DNA of 64,000 bases from Taeniopygia guttata. Taxonomy: Eukaryota > Chordata > Aves > Passeriformes > Estrildidae. The stretch is taken from positions 10,742,001-10,806,000 of the forward strand of contig NC_133030.1 in assembly GCF_048771995.1 (NCBI RefSeq), given 5' to 3'. The notes beneath the pieces were generated by a model, which did no database searches, was not told where the DNA came from, and saw only the letters and a program-made list of their open reading frames with translations. Every line of letters starts with the position of its first letter. Positions within the stretch are counted from its first letter, which is position 1. Shown here one piece after another: positions 26,765 through 38,912 of the stretch. The translations under genes and the position numbers were made by a program.

Positions 26765-28170
26765 CTCGCGGTCCTACAAACAGCATGAGAGGAGCTCGCT
26801 CTGCGTTTGAGCGAGGATTTATCCTTCCTCACATCCTCCCTGATTTCCTGCCCTCTCCCCTCAGTGCGAAGAAGCCGGGACGCCCTTGTTGCCCCCTCAG
26901 CCTTCCTGCCCGCCCCACCGTGAGCGCCGGGTCCGCCCGTCCGGCCCTCACCGCGCCCCCCTCCCCTCACGGCCACCTCCCCATCCCCTCATCTCCGCCT
27001 CCCCATCCCCATCCCCATCCCCATCCCCATCCCCATCCCCATCCCCATCCCCATCCCCATCCCCTCATCTCCACCTGCCCATCCCCATCCCCATCCCCAT
27101 CCCCATCCCCATCCCCATCCCCATCCCCATCTCCACACCGCCCCATCCCCGTCCCTTCACCGCCCCATCCCCACCCGGCAGCCGGGGCAGGAGGTGCCGC
27201 TTGGCTGGAAGGAGCAGCCGGACCTCCCGCCTCAGCCACGGGCTGGGGATGCGCCTCCGAAACTCCGCTCAGGGCAGCCCTTCAGGGGTCCCGCGGCCGC
27301 CGCCCCTCCCCTCACGCCCCGGTTCACCTGCAAGAGGGGCACAGCGCCGGTCCCTCGGACCGGGTAGCGCCGCGGTGCCCCCGGCACCGGCCGCCGCCGC
27401 CGCCGCCGCCTCCTCCGGTTCTCCCTGGCTCGCCGGGGCCGCGTTTCCCGGGGGGCCGGTCCGGGGAGCCGCCCCCCGGCTCGCCCTGGCAGCGCCCGCC
27501 TCGCCGCCTGGGCCGCCCCTGCGCCCGCCGCCCTCAGGGGCCGCTCCCACCCAGGGCCGCGTCCCGCCCCGGCCGTGCCCCCTCAGCGCCGCGGGCCGGG
27601 GGTACCTGCGCGGCCGGCGGGGCGCCGGGGGCTGTCCCAGCTCGGCCCTCAGCCAGCGCCGCTGCCTGTACACTCCATTTCTTGGTGGTTTTTTTTTTGT
27701 TTTTTTTTTGAATCCTGCTGCCCCGGGACCGGCCCGAGCGCGCTCAGCTGGGCGGGAGCATCCCGAGCATCCCGGCACGGGGCGGCTGTCAGAGGCTCCG
27801 CTGCTGTGGCTGCTGGGGCTGAGCGGCTCCGTCAGAAACTTCTCCCGACACGCCGGTTCCCCAAGGAACGGAAGGCGCCAGGCTCAACACAAGCGTGCGG
27901 AGAGCGCGGGGGGCACGGCTGTGGAGCCGGGGCTGATCCCGGCTGGAGATGTGGGCAGGAATGTGCTGGTTCCGTACGCTCCGGCTGCGCCGCCGCTGCT
28001 GCTGCCGTCTCCCCGCAGCTTCCCAACCTGCTGCCAGGGGTAGCCACGGCTCGGCAGGGCAACCCGAAAGCACCGCAGGCTGTCACGGCACCGGCTGCAT
28101 CTCACACACCCATTCCGAGCTACGGACTCTGCCCAGGCGCTGGAAGGACTAAGAGACGGGAGAGCCACGA
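26765..28170. promoter_or_regulatory. CpG island, probable promoter of an unidentified transcript
   Basis: About 1.4 kb of very high GC and dense CpG in otherwise AT-rich DNA, with CG-rich blocks such as gccgccgccgccgcc at about 27,390-27,410. No TATA box stands out. It contains the CCCCAT repeat and a T-rich tract near 27,688-27,710. On the minus strand two strong splice donors occur, CGCAG|GTACC (exon end about 27,606) and TTGCAG|GTGAAC (exon end about 27,328). Plus-strand donors are weaker, which mildly favours transcription toward the left edge. No conserved protein is recognised in the long frames across it, and no downstream exon was identified. It could be the 5' end of a gene with a large first intron, or of a long non-coding RNA. 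Confidence 0.65.
27001..27130. repeat. CCCCAT hexanucleotide microsatellite, two blocks
   Basis: Near-perfect CCCCAT units run from 27,001 to about 27,065 and again from about 27,078 to 27,130, separated by a short interruption (ctcatctccacctg). The reverse strand reads GGGGAT repeated, so many G4 tracts spaced by two bases are available for quadruplex formation. The array lies at the left part of the CpG island. It accounts for the proline/histidine and proline/serine runs in the long frames there. Confidence 0.95.
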
Positions 28171-31100
28171 TTCTTGGTGGATGCAACACAGTTAGGACCA
28201 CGGCAAAATGTCATCCTCAAAATATCTTGGACTCTTTTTATCCTCAAAGAATTCGAACTTTAAATCATTTAGAGTAAATCTCAAGTTATTTCACAAAAGA
28301 ATATGGATTTCAGACTACTTGAAGGTGTCAACTCCTAGGCACAATGACCCTCACTACATTTTTTCCATATAAACCATTTTAAACTGCACAGAACAGAAAA
28401 TGCACATAAAAATCTTCAGTAACTCACTTTTGGACTTCCTGAAGTGCTTTGTACAGCTACCAAACTTTTTTACTATGGTAGCTCTTCTTCAAATAAGAAA
28501 TGTCCTTGAAAAGGGGAATATTCTTTAATATATACAGAGCAACTATGTTACCTCATTAATATTAATGAGCATTCAGCCATGAAAATAATTTTCATGCAAG
28601 TGTACCTGTGCCCATAGGTGCATTCATTGGCAAAGTTCATACATCATTCTCCCTTCTGGTTGCAAGTCCCTGATGAAACACGGAGATTTTAGATATAGTG
28701 AAGGATGTTGGGAATGCCAAGCTCTCAAAATTTCCTTATAGGAAATTAAAAGCAAACAAAACCAAGGAGAATTAAGCAAGCAAACAAACCAAAAGGAGAT
28801 TATTTGGCTTGAATGGGAATTTCCTACCTCTTCTGAGCTGATTTACCCATGCCTACATTTTGCTCTTTAAATTTTAAAGCATCTGAACATTTGCTCTGTC
28901 AGTCGAGAAAAAATGGACTTACTTAAACTCATGTTAGATCCCCTGGGGATATCACAGGGAAAATAGGACAGCAATGCTAAGGAGAAAAATTTAATCTACA
29001 GCATCTTTTACAATTAAAAACTAGCAAACAGTGAACAGCAACAAAAGAGGGAGGGGGAAAACCATATAAAACAACAGTTTTTTCATTATTTTTTATGCTT
29101 TAATTCAAAATTCAATATTGTGGCAAATGACCAGTGTACAACAAGTGGAAACACAAAATATTTGTATTGACATCTAATTCATTAAATTCCACATGAATAG
29201 CCTCAAAGTATGACCAAACTAAACAGCACATATCTTTGCCATGCCTGAGATGCAAGAAAAACTCTGCATCATTCAAGTACATTCTAAATACTGCTGGAAG
29301 CACAAATTTACAACTCGTAACATTTTGAGTGTTATGTCTAAAACTTTTCCTTGCTAAACGGACAAAGCTTTATCTATAATTAAATAAATTTTCAGTTTCC
29401 AGATGTGTAGGTTTAAAAAACATTAGGGTGACCCTCAGGAGCTTCTTGAGCCAAGAAAACCAGGGCAGAGCAGCCATCCCCAACTACAATCAGTTGCCTG
29501 AAAACTTGAAAGTTTGGACATGGTATTATGAAATTCTGTCTGTGACATTTCATCCATCAGAAAAAGGAGGTGGAGCAAGAGCAAATCTCTACATTTCATA
29601 GGAATTACACAACTGTGCGGCTCCAGGGAACCTCCTTCCATGGGTACAGTTGATTATTAATTACCCCAGCCTGGTGAATGAACGCTTTGTAGGCTGAGAG
29701 GGACAGGTGGGATGAAACCCATGGTTTTTATTCATAGCAAAGGAAGTTTCGAGGACTTTTGAACTTCTCATTGTTTCAGAATAACGACCTGGTTTCAGTG
29801 CATTCTGGTAATTTCAAATGCAAGTCCAGCATTAGGCTTGTTATAAGATTTTTAAAACTGTCAAACATACCCTGCATTGGCTGAATGACAAGAAATTGAG
29901 GTAGGACTAAAGCAATAATGTGCCTGACTCCAAATTCAGATTTTTTTTGTATAAGAGGTAAAAAGTTAAATATTTTGTAAAAAAAAAATACCCCCTACAT
30001 ATTCCTGGGCATTTCATAAGTTTCCAAACATACAAAAAATTATACAACATCTAGTTGTATAAATTAGCTGGGAATTGTAATTAGCATTTTCTGCACCTTT
30101 TCTGAAACCCATAAAAAATACTCTCATGGCCAAATTAAATCTTTCAAATAATTTTGCAGGATGCTTCTTCTTACAAGATAAGGTCTCAATCCTCTCACTC
30201 TTAAGGCCCATATGGCCTTCACCACTAAATTCCCAATCCTTTTCTATGTTCCGTTCAATACTCTCTGACCTCCCAAGCTCTTTTTAGGAGGGATGTTTTG
30301 ACATCTTTATCCCATTACTGTACTTTGCATCCATACTTCTTCAGTAATTATTTTACCCCTTCTATTCAGGCACAGTTTATCAGTTGGCCTTAATAAGGCA
30401 GTTTATTAAGCTTGAACCAATATAAAATGTAGGGGTTTTTTTTTCCTGTGTTTGTGAATAGATTCCTCCAGCAGTTCTTTATGTTCTTCAAGAATAATAG
30501 AAGTCATTAAAAGCACCAGTTAGACACAAATCTGGAAGAGGGCTTAAATACATGAATGTCTCCTGATGTAAGATCATTGTGCCCTTTAAGATAATAAGGC
30601 ATTTAAATATAAAAACTTTGTGTCAATTTTTACTAGGTTCCTTGCTCTCCAAGATAAAATACTTTTTAAAATTAATGACTGACAAGGAAAGAAACCTGTT
30701 CCTTTTCCATTACAGATAAAATACCATGGAGTCATTTGTTGCCAGTTCTTGCCATTTAAAAAAGAGAATGAAAGGCTTCCCTAAATTCCCCTCCTTACCT
30801 CGCTCACACTGAAAAACATAATTCTTCTACAAATCAGTATAAAAGCAAAAATGCAGCAAAAATTAAACAATAAATCATCTCAATTTCCCGCACCAAAAGT
30901 TTGGGTGCCTTTCTTTTTTCTTCTGATGGTTTTGTGATTTGGCTCTTCTGCTTTCCATGCTTAATTCATTTCCCCCTCGGGTTACAAGCACGATGACACA
31001 GTGACACAACGGTTTATTCTGCAAGCTTGGCCTGTCCTGTTGGACATCACCACAACCCTCCAGGCCACTGGTGCCTCTCCATTGCACACAGTGCTTTGGT

Positions 31101-34100
31101 TGCTCCACTGCCACTCCTTTCCCAGGGACAGCAAGCCACAGAAATAGGATTGGCTTTGCAACGTGTGGAAAGAATTTTACACATCAGTATCAAAGGCATC
31201 TTGCCTAATCTGAAGCCCTGGTGGAGGAGTGTAGTTTAATCCAGAGCTGGGCTCCCCATCTCCTCCTCCTCCTCTTCCCTGCAGCTCCCTCCTGTGCCCG
31301 GGCCAGAGCAGCTGCACCCCAGGCATCCCAGCCATCCCTCCACATCAGCACAGCCTCCTCCAGCTAGTAATGCAGTTTTTAAAGAATCTCCTCATTGTTG
31401 TGTGCAGCAGATGTAGTGCTCCTGTGCCTCTGCTCCACATCCTCTGAAAGCCTCTAATAAATGGGATTTCCTGTCTGTACTAATTGATATCAATGAGAAC
31501 AATAAAACAGAACACAGGAAAGAGCAAACGAAAACTGGAATTTAAATATGGTACCTCTGGCTTTTGCTGAATATTCCCCAACTTACTTCTGTGCTTTACT
31601 GTATCTGGGCAATAATAAAACTGGAAAGCAGCAGTCATCCATGCACTCAGAAATAATCAGAGAAGCAGCTCATTTACCAGACTTTTGGCTAAGGACAAAG
31701 CTGAGTGAGTGCAGATGACCAAAGAAGATTCATCAGAGGTGTGTGTCAGTCACAAATACAAAGGAAAACAAGTGTTACTCACCGTGTTCAAATGCACAGA
31801 GTTTCTCTGCCTATAAAAATAGGTATCATTATTTAAAATATTCTTCTCAAGGGAATTCAGCATTTAACTCTCACAGGAGCTATGCAAAAATGAAGCATCT
31901 TACACAAAATATAAATTACAGACTTAGACTGCAAAGAACTGAGGAAAAGAGTGAAACATACTGGAGATTATTCCCGTTTTCACACATTAGCAGGCCTGTC
32001 TCAGGAATTAACATAACAGACATGCAAGGTTAATTAAGTTGGCACCCACAATTACCTCACCCTTACACCAAAGCCAACTGCAGATATCTGAGATTCAAAG
32101 GTGCTGGAATGGACAGAGCCCTTTTGAATCTGAGAGATCCCCGCACAAGGTGAGTTTAGGAACAAAGCAGGAAAGGTCTCTGGAGCCTGTGGTCCCAAAT
32201 TTAGCCTGGCTCTGCTGCTCTCAAGAACAGACCCACAATAAAAGCTTAAAAGAATGCAAATTCCATATTCTGGCTGATCTCAGTTTTGCCTCAGCATATG
32301 GAAAATCTGTGTTTAAATTGGAGTCTGAGAGATGTGCTCAGTGCTTTGCATGTGCTTATGTGCAAATTTCTGGGTAGGAATGGACAAGTGCTCATTGAAA
32401 TGCTTTAATGAAAATCAGATCAAATCAGGATATTTCATGCACAGAGGTTTCAGTGGGGGTCTGCACTCATAGCTAAGCAGTCATTGCAGCAATTTCCAAA
32501 GATACCAAGGAAAGAATTTTAAAGGAAAGTCAAGTGTCTTGTTTTTAATGCTTTTAGAGGAATTTCAAGCAACTTCAGATGACAACATTTCTATCCACTG
32601 CACTCCTGTTCTCTTATCAAGCCATAGCTAATTAGCTGTAGGCTGCCCTGCTGCTAACTCAGGCAACAAACCACTAGTGACTTGAGCAGATGTTCTCCTT
32701 TTCCTGCCAATAGGAATATTTACTAACATTTTTTCTTTTCATGTTAAGGTTTTCTGCCTCAATACTTATTCCTCATTATCAGGAATATGCCACATTTAAC
32801 CACTCACAGCCATAAATACCCATTTTCTAAGGCTGGTGTTTGCTTGGAAGTTACACAAGATTTTGACAGAGCTTAGTTATACAAAGTGGGGATTACATAG
32901 ACGCCACATCTTTAAAAATTAGTGTTTATTGAAGTATGTTGTTAAAAGATGGAGTTCATCAAGGGCTCTCTGCTGTCAAGCTGAACATGCACTTGATCTT
33001 CATAGAGCTTGTCTCTGCCAAAAGAGGAGACTGCTCAACAAGGGGAAGAGATGCTCCCTGCTAAAGCCAGCTGTTGTTGCAGGAATATCATCTACACTAT
33101 GTAAACAAAGCAAAGCACTACCCTCTTCTAGTCAGCATTCAGTCACCAGCACCTCAGGGACATCTCAGCAACCTTTGGAAAACAAGAGCAGAAAAATTAA
33201 TTTTTTAAGGTTGAATGTCAATAATTTACCAATCATTGACTACTTGGGTTTATTTACATAAAATTTCCAAAGTTCATAAATAACTTCAGTGCCAAGTTCA
33301 TTTTCCACATAGATCTGGTAAAATAGAGATAGAGAAACTTTCCCAAGGGCATGAGTTAGTCCCAGTGAATGAAAAATTCATAAATCCTGCTTCTTGCTAA
33401 ATTCAAATTATGTTACCTCTTATATTAATTGGAAGTTTCTGAACTGTAGTTAATGCTACCAGGTGTTAGGTAAGCTTAGACTTTATTGCTTCTCAGCCTC
33501 TTGCAAACTGCAAATCAATTTCAAAAAATGAAATATGTGTGACTACTGTCTGATGGCTGGCACGTTACAGAGACCCAGGAAAAAAGAAAAGGACACAGAA
33601 CAGACATTTTTTTTTCTCTCTTGATTTTTCTTTTGTCCTTCATTTGAATTGACAACACAGGCCATAGCGGCTGGTAGCAAATCACTAGTAAGAGTTCTGT
33701 CTGTGGATTACAAGGGTTAGAAGATCACAGGAACCTGTTTTCCTTCTCACTGCAGTGGTGGAGGAACTCACATGCTTACACACCTCAGTAAAGGGCCAGG
33801 TAAACTCCTTAATTTCAATAGCCATGTATTAAGTATACAATTAGAACTTTATGGCTAATCTGTTTTATTTGTTGCTGGGGAAGGCTGGATGTGTGTAACT
33901 ATTTACTCGGCAGCAAGTCCCCCAGATTTGCTGATTTGTCACTTTGACTATCTGACTACAGACTGTTGCATAGATAAAAGTGTAAAACAGTGACACATTC
34001 AACAGCTGGGGATAAAAACACTCCACCTGTAGTCTCACATCTCTCAGAAGGCAAACAGAGCAGTCATTTCCAAGCCTTGTAATATTTAGAAAGTCAGACA

Positions 34101-35014
34101 CAGTCTCAGTACATCAGGCTGTCATCCAGTTCATGTAAATTTTACTGAAATCAAGGGGATTTTGTGTAGAAAGATGTGATTGGTGCTGTGACCTGATTTT
34201 GAAAGACAGCGAGCACCCAGACCTGCCTTTGGCTCCACAAACAGCTGTAGATGTTCATCATGTCAGACAGGGAAGCCATTAGCCTTTCAGCATCCTGGTA
34301 TTTCAGATCATTTAGGTAGATTTACCCAGAGGAAATTACTGTAGCTATTAATTTATGTTCACTTCCTCGCACGTAGGGGGAACATATGAAAGTCAAGTCA
34401 TCTCTGCTGCTGACAATAAAAGCTGTGCATTCAAAGATCAAGGACTTTGTGGTCTTGTTGGCCCAAGCCCTTCATGCCTTGTCAGCTCCGTGTCCTCAGT
34501 GGAAGACCACCAGTTAATGGATTTAACCTTTCCATCAGTGAGAAATAACAGATCAGCTTGTCAAAGATAAGTTACACTGAGGCCATGGACATCCCCTTTC
34601 TCCTTCACTTCTTTTTACAGTCATTACATCTAATTCCCTTTGCCATTCTTTCCTTGGTTTCATCAAAACCACAGTTATTCAAGCAAGTAAAAGGAAGCTT
34701 AGAAGAGCAAAGTTGCAGCTGCTCACAGGGCTCTGTGCCCTCTGAAACTCAGCTCCCACATGTGCCAGCTTCAAAATGTCACCAACCATCTCCTGGAGAC
34801 ACCTTGACAACCTCTGCCAGCTCCTGACTCCAGCAGCAAGTTAAGCCAATTATCACTTAATAACTTATTTTGCCAAGGTAACGTAAAGAAAGAGCAAAAT
34901 CACTCAGTGTCAAAATAAATCTCTGGGCCTGGAATGACTGAAAACAAAATAAATTGTTATTTCTCTGCATTCCATGCATTTCCTGCAAATACAAGTGTTT
35001 GTACCTAACATGAA

Positions 35015-35066
35015 CAGTCCTATACTGGCAGGAAAATCTCCAGTCCTATACTGGCAGAAAATATGG
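35015..35066. repeat. Short tandem duplication, 26-bp unit
   Basis: cagtcctatactggcaggaa then aatctc is followed at once by cagtcctatactggcagaaa then atatg. The two copies differ by one indel and a few bases. Confidence 0.85.
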
Positions 35067-35390
35067 GGGTGTCAAAAGAGAATCAGAGGTCTGCACTGAA
35101 AAATTCCAGGAGCAACAGCCCCACAATTTCAGCTTGGCTCATATTTCCAGGAAAACACCCAAGACAGCACAGTGACAAAACAAAGCCCCAACTGTAAGCA
35201 ATGAGAAACTAAAATATTTAGGAAATTAAGAAGTCAGGCCAAGAAACTGCTAAAAACTTTCTGTTCTGTGACACTCAGGCTCCTGGGACTATCCCAAATG
35301 GATGAAATTGGGGAATCTGAAACACAGTCAAGGCAAACTCAGTGATTTTTGTAGTTTCAACAGTAGAAACACTGAAGTGAAATTAATTAT

Positions 35391-35419
35391 TTTATTTATT
35401 ATTTACAATAATAAATAAA
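35391..35419. repeat. AT-rich perfect inverted repeat
   Basis: tttatttatta, a 7-base spacer, then taataaataaa can form an 11-bp hairpin. A second overlapping pair, atttacaat (35,401) and attgtaaat (about 35,419), lies in the same 50 bases. Confidence 0.8.
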
Positions 35420-37167
35420 TTGTAAATTTATTTAATTGTCCCCTGGAACAAGCAGAGTTGAAGTACAAGTTTTCAGGTGCACACACAGCATTCTGCTCCT
35501 GGCAGTGTCAGCAGGGTTTCAGAGCTATGAAATGGAAACCCAGATGTCACAGGCTCCATGGCTGCTCTGGGAATGGGACAATTCTCCAGTTTTATCAGAA
35601 GTTTAAGGTATTCACCATAGCAGGCAAACTTTAATGCCACAATTGGCTGTTAAACAGATTTGTATCAAGTTCAGCAACCCCTCCATGGACCCAAAGATTT
35701 TGTTTAGGTGTCTACAGAGAATTTCTCTTTTTCAGGACAAAGAAAGTCCCTGAGGAGGTTGGAAGGACAAACAATGCTGAAACCAAGGTTGTGATGGGGA
35801 CTGCAAAGGATCTTATCCCATGGACCTGTGTAAGAATATTTCCAAAAGGACAAACTGTAAATGAACTGACCTCTTAATGTTTATTCTACAATCCTAAAGA
35901 GTGATTTATTACTGTTTAAAAAAAACACATAGAAGCAGAGCCAGCACAGGATGAACCTGAAACTATCAAAGCATCAGAACACCAATTCAATACTTCACAA
36001 ACAGAATAACAGAGTGGTTTGGGTGTCATTGAACTCCTTGGAATTAGTACAAGAAAAATGGGCATGCTAGTGTTTTATGGATTTTTTTTTACCTTGTTTT
36101 GTCACAGAAGATGATCTGCCACTGCAGAGTCACAGTTTTCCATAGAATTCAACACTGACTTGCAGAAACCCATCATGTTTTTAGCCTCTTTGATGGAAAA
36201 TGCCAATATTAATTGGTACTTTGATGCTAATTACCATTTAAATTGAACTGCAACGATTAGGATATTAAAGGTAAGGTGAATTATTACAGTGTTTGTTTCA
36301 GGGATAGGGTAAGGCCTTAAGTTTATTTTGGCTTTTAATTTTCCATATCAGTTGACTTCAGTGATAGGAAGAACATTCCTTCTCTCAGAGGCCATCTGAG
36401 GGCAAACTGATGTAGAGCAGAGTAGCATTTATAGCTTCCCATGGGGATTTATTTACATGACATCAATCCTTTGAGCCAAAGCTGCAGATAATTCTTTGGG
36501 GGGTTTTGTTTTTACCAAAAATACCATTATTTAATTTTTTTTTTTGGGGGGGGGGGAGGTAGTGGTTGATTCACTCTTTTATATGTTTTGCATAATTACA
36601 CATTCCACTCCTGCCTCTTCTCAAATTTAAAGTGGGGGTTTTTTTCCTACTACTTTCAAAGGCAATAAAACTGACCCTGCCTTTAGGGAGGACAGGAGTC
36701 AACCCAGGCTTCAGGAAATAGAGAAGGAGCTGTTGACAGAAGACTTCTCAGCACCAAAAGCTTAGTCTTCCAGAAGAGTTAGGAACTGGAAAACTGCCTG
36801 CTATCAAAACTTGTCTGCACTTTTCAGCAACACCTTGAATTTTCTAATCTGAGAGATCCACAACATCTACTTACAAAAAAAAAAAAAAAAAAAAAAAATG
36901 CACAAAGCATAGGCAGCCCAAGCATTTTGCAACTCATTTCACTATTCCTTGAAAAAAACATATGTCAGTTCTCCCTAGCAATGTTTCCAGCAAGAAGCCA
37001 AACAAAACACACAACTAACACATTCAATGGGATTAAACTTTTCTGCTTTTCCACCACTCATCCATAATGGCAGTGACATGGAACTTGCATAACTCCATCT
37101 GAATCATGTTATACCATCTCTGAGCTTGTCACTGAGCATTTTCTGAGTGTAATTTCACATTTCATGG

Positions 37168-37236
37168 CAGTGCTGGGTTAGCAATTTGACTCGGTGAACC
37201 TAGAGGTCTTTTCTAAATGGAACTGCTCTATGATTG
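37168..37236 (+). mobile_element. CR1 3' tail
   Basis: cagtgctgggttagcaattt, gactcggtgaacctagaggt, cttttctaaatgg and ctctatgatt match the CR1 3' terminal consensus. Only the last 70 bases or so are present, as expected for 5'-truncated insertions. Confidence 0.7.
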
Positions 37237-38715
37237 CTGAGAATCCCATTGTCCTGGAAATAAGACGAGTGAGTGAGCTGTGGAACCCACCCAGGGAAAC
37301 CTGGCAGACCAGCCTTTGACTTCAGTGAATTCCATCAGATATTTTACACCCTGAGCTTCCTGCTTGATTAGGGGTTCTGAATGGAAAACATTCTGCATTA
37401 ACATACCTAACTTCCTATTTGTTTGATTTATAACATTTACAACCTGCTTAATGCCACTGCATAAATACATAATATTACTGCTAATTTTTTTCCCTGAGTC
37501 ATGTTGTGAAGCAGAAGAACCTCCTGCCTGACTTCACAGTGATGTGGTCTGAAAGCAGAAAGGGAGCATGAAAGAGTAAAACAATGTAGTTTTGCTCCAA
37601 TGGTTGCTCCTGCTATAAAACATACATAAACCTTCTGGAATCTCATACAGTTTTTATTGCTCCCAGGAAAAAGAAAAAACAAACCCATCCTGTTACACAT
37701 ATTGGCTGTACTAGAACTAACAGTGCATGGAGAGGCTGATTTCCCTTTCCTTCAGGGATGCATTTGGTCACAAGGAAAAGCAGGAAAGCTGAGGGAGAAA
37801 ACTTGAACTTGAGTATGGAATCATTTTACATCACACTGAGAGCAACCTGGCTTATAACAAACTGCAGAAGGCAGTTTGGGATTTTGTGGTATTCGGTGAT
37901 GCTGAGCATCATCAGGATTTTTGGGGAGCCTCAGCCCCCTGCTAGGCCTGTTGGAGCAGGACAGCCAAGGGACTGATGCAGAGACAGATTCGCTGGGGTG
38001 CAGAGATCCACAGCTGGATCTCCCAGGTGTGAGGTGAGCACAGGGGTGGACAAACACAGCCTGTGCACCAACTCTGCCCTCCAGGACCAAGGAGATGTGT
38101 GGGACAGCTCCAAAGAGATTCTGGAGGACAGCAGAAACCCCACAAGGCCTCCCCCTGCTGCTGGAGGCAAGGACACTTCAGGGAAGGAATAGGATCTTGC
38201 AGGAGAGAGGATGGGACATTCCAGTGGCACGGGCAAGAATTAATCCAAGCATGACTGATGAAGTGACAGGTGATTTCCAGGGCCATTTCACCTCTGAGCC
38301 CCTGAATTTCCCTTATCAGCTAATCCAAGCTGAAACTGCAGCCTTGTCCCTAACTGAGGAGCCACAAAGATACTGTCACACTCTGTGGCTGTTCCTTCCC
38401 TCAGCACAAAACACAATGGACTGGGAGCAAGATATGAATTACCAAAATATCCAGGGAAGGAGAAAATGAAGCCCCAAAACAGATACTGAATCTTCAGTTG
38501 CCCCAAATCTTTAACATTAAAGAAGGAAAAAATAAAGAAGCATAGGCTCTACCTCTGCAAGGCCAGCACTGCACACACAAATAGAAACAGGGAGTTCATT
38601 TTTTAGGGGATTTCTTATTTCGCCTTAGGAGCCCTGGCATGGGCAGAACTTCTCTGCCATATTCACCAAGCACTGATCTTATTTCTGCTTCTCCTTTTAA
38701 TGCTTCAGGAATTTC

Positions 38716-38912
38716 TTGATCCAGAGGATTGTCCAGCACTGGCACAGCTGTCCAGGGCAGCAGTGGAGCTGCCATTCCTGGAGGGAATTAAAATCCCTGT
38801 GGATGTGGCCCTTGAGGACATGGTTTAATGGTGGCCTTGGCAGTTCTGGGTTGGTGGTAGAATTTGATAATCTTAGAGGTCTTTTCCAGCTGAAATTATT
38901 CTATGAATTATG
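38716..38912 (+). mobile_element. CR1 LINE 3' end
   Basis: About 200 bases in sense orientation: gtccagggcagcagtggagc, ccattcctggagggaatt, ggatgtggcccttgaggaca, tggtttaatggtggcc, then tgataatcttagaggtcttt and attattctatgaatta. This is the standard CR1 3' region through to its terminal repeat-like tail. Confidence 0.85.

Larger units (their letters stand above)
28171..37167. other. Gene-poor DNA, no gene recognised
   Basis: AT-rich sequence without a recognisable exon or intact mobile element. It holds the 26-bp duplication at 35.0 kb, the AT palindrome at 35.4 kb and the poly(A) run at 36.9 kb. Open frames are short and unconvincing. Confidence 0.5.

Noticed and set aside
26785-28043. Two long plus-strand open frames (308 and 385 codons) across the CpG island
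   Set aside because: Their length comes from the CCCCAT repeat and stop-poor GC-rich DNA. The peptides are Pro/His, Pro/Ser and Ala/Arg runs with no domain, and the minus strand is equally open.
36730-36898. Poly(A) run considered as the tail of a processed retrocopy
   Set aside because: The sequence before it has no recognisable coding or UTR content and no target-site duplication. The same holds for the other homopolymer runs.
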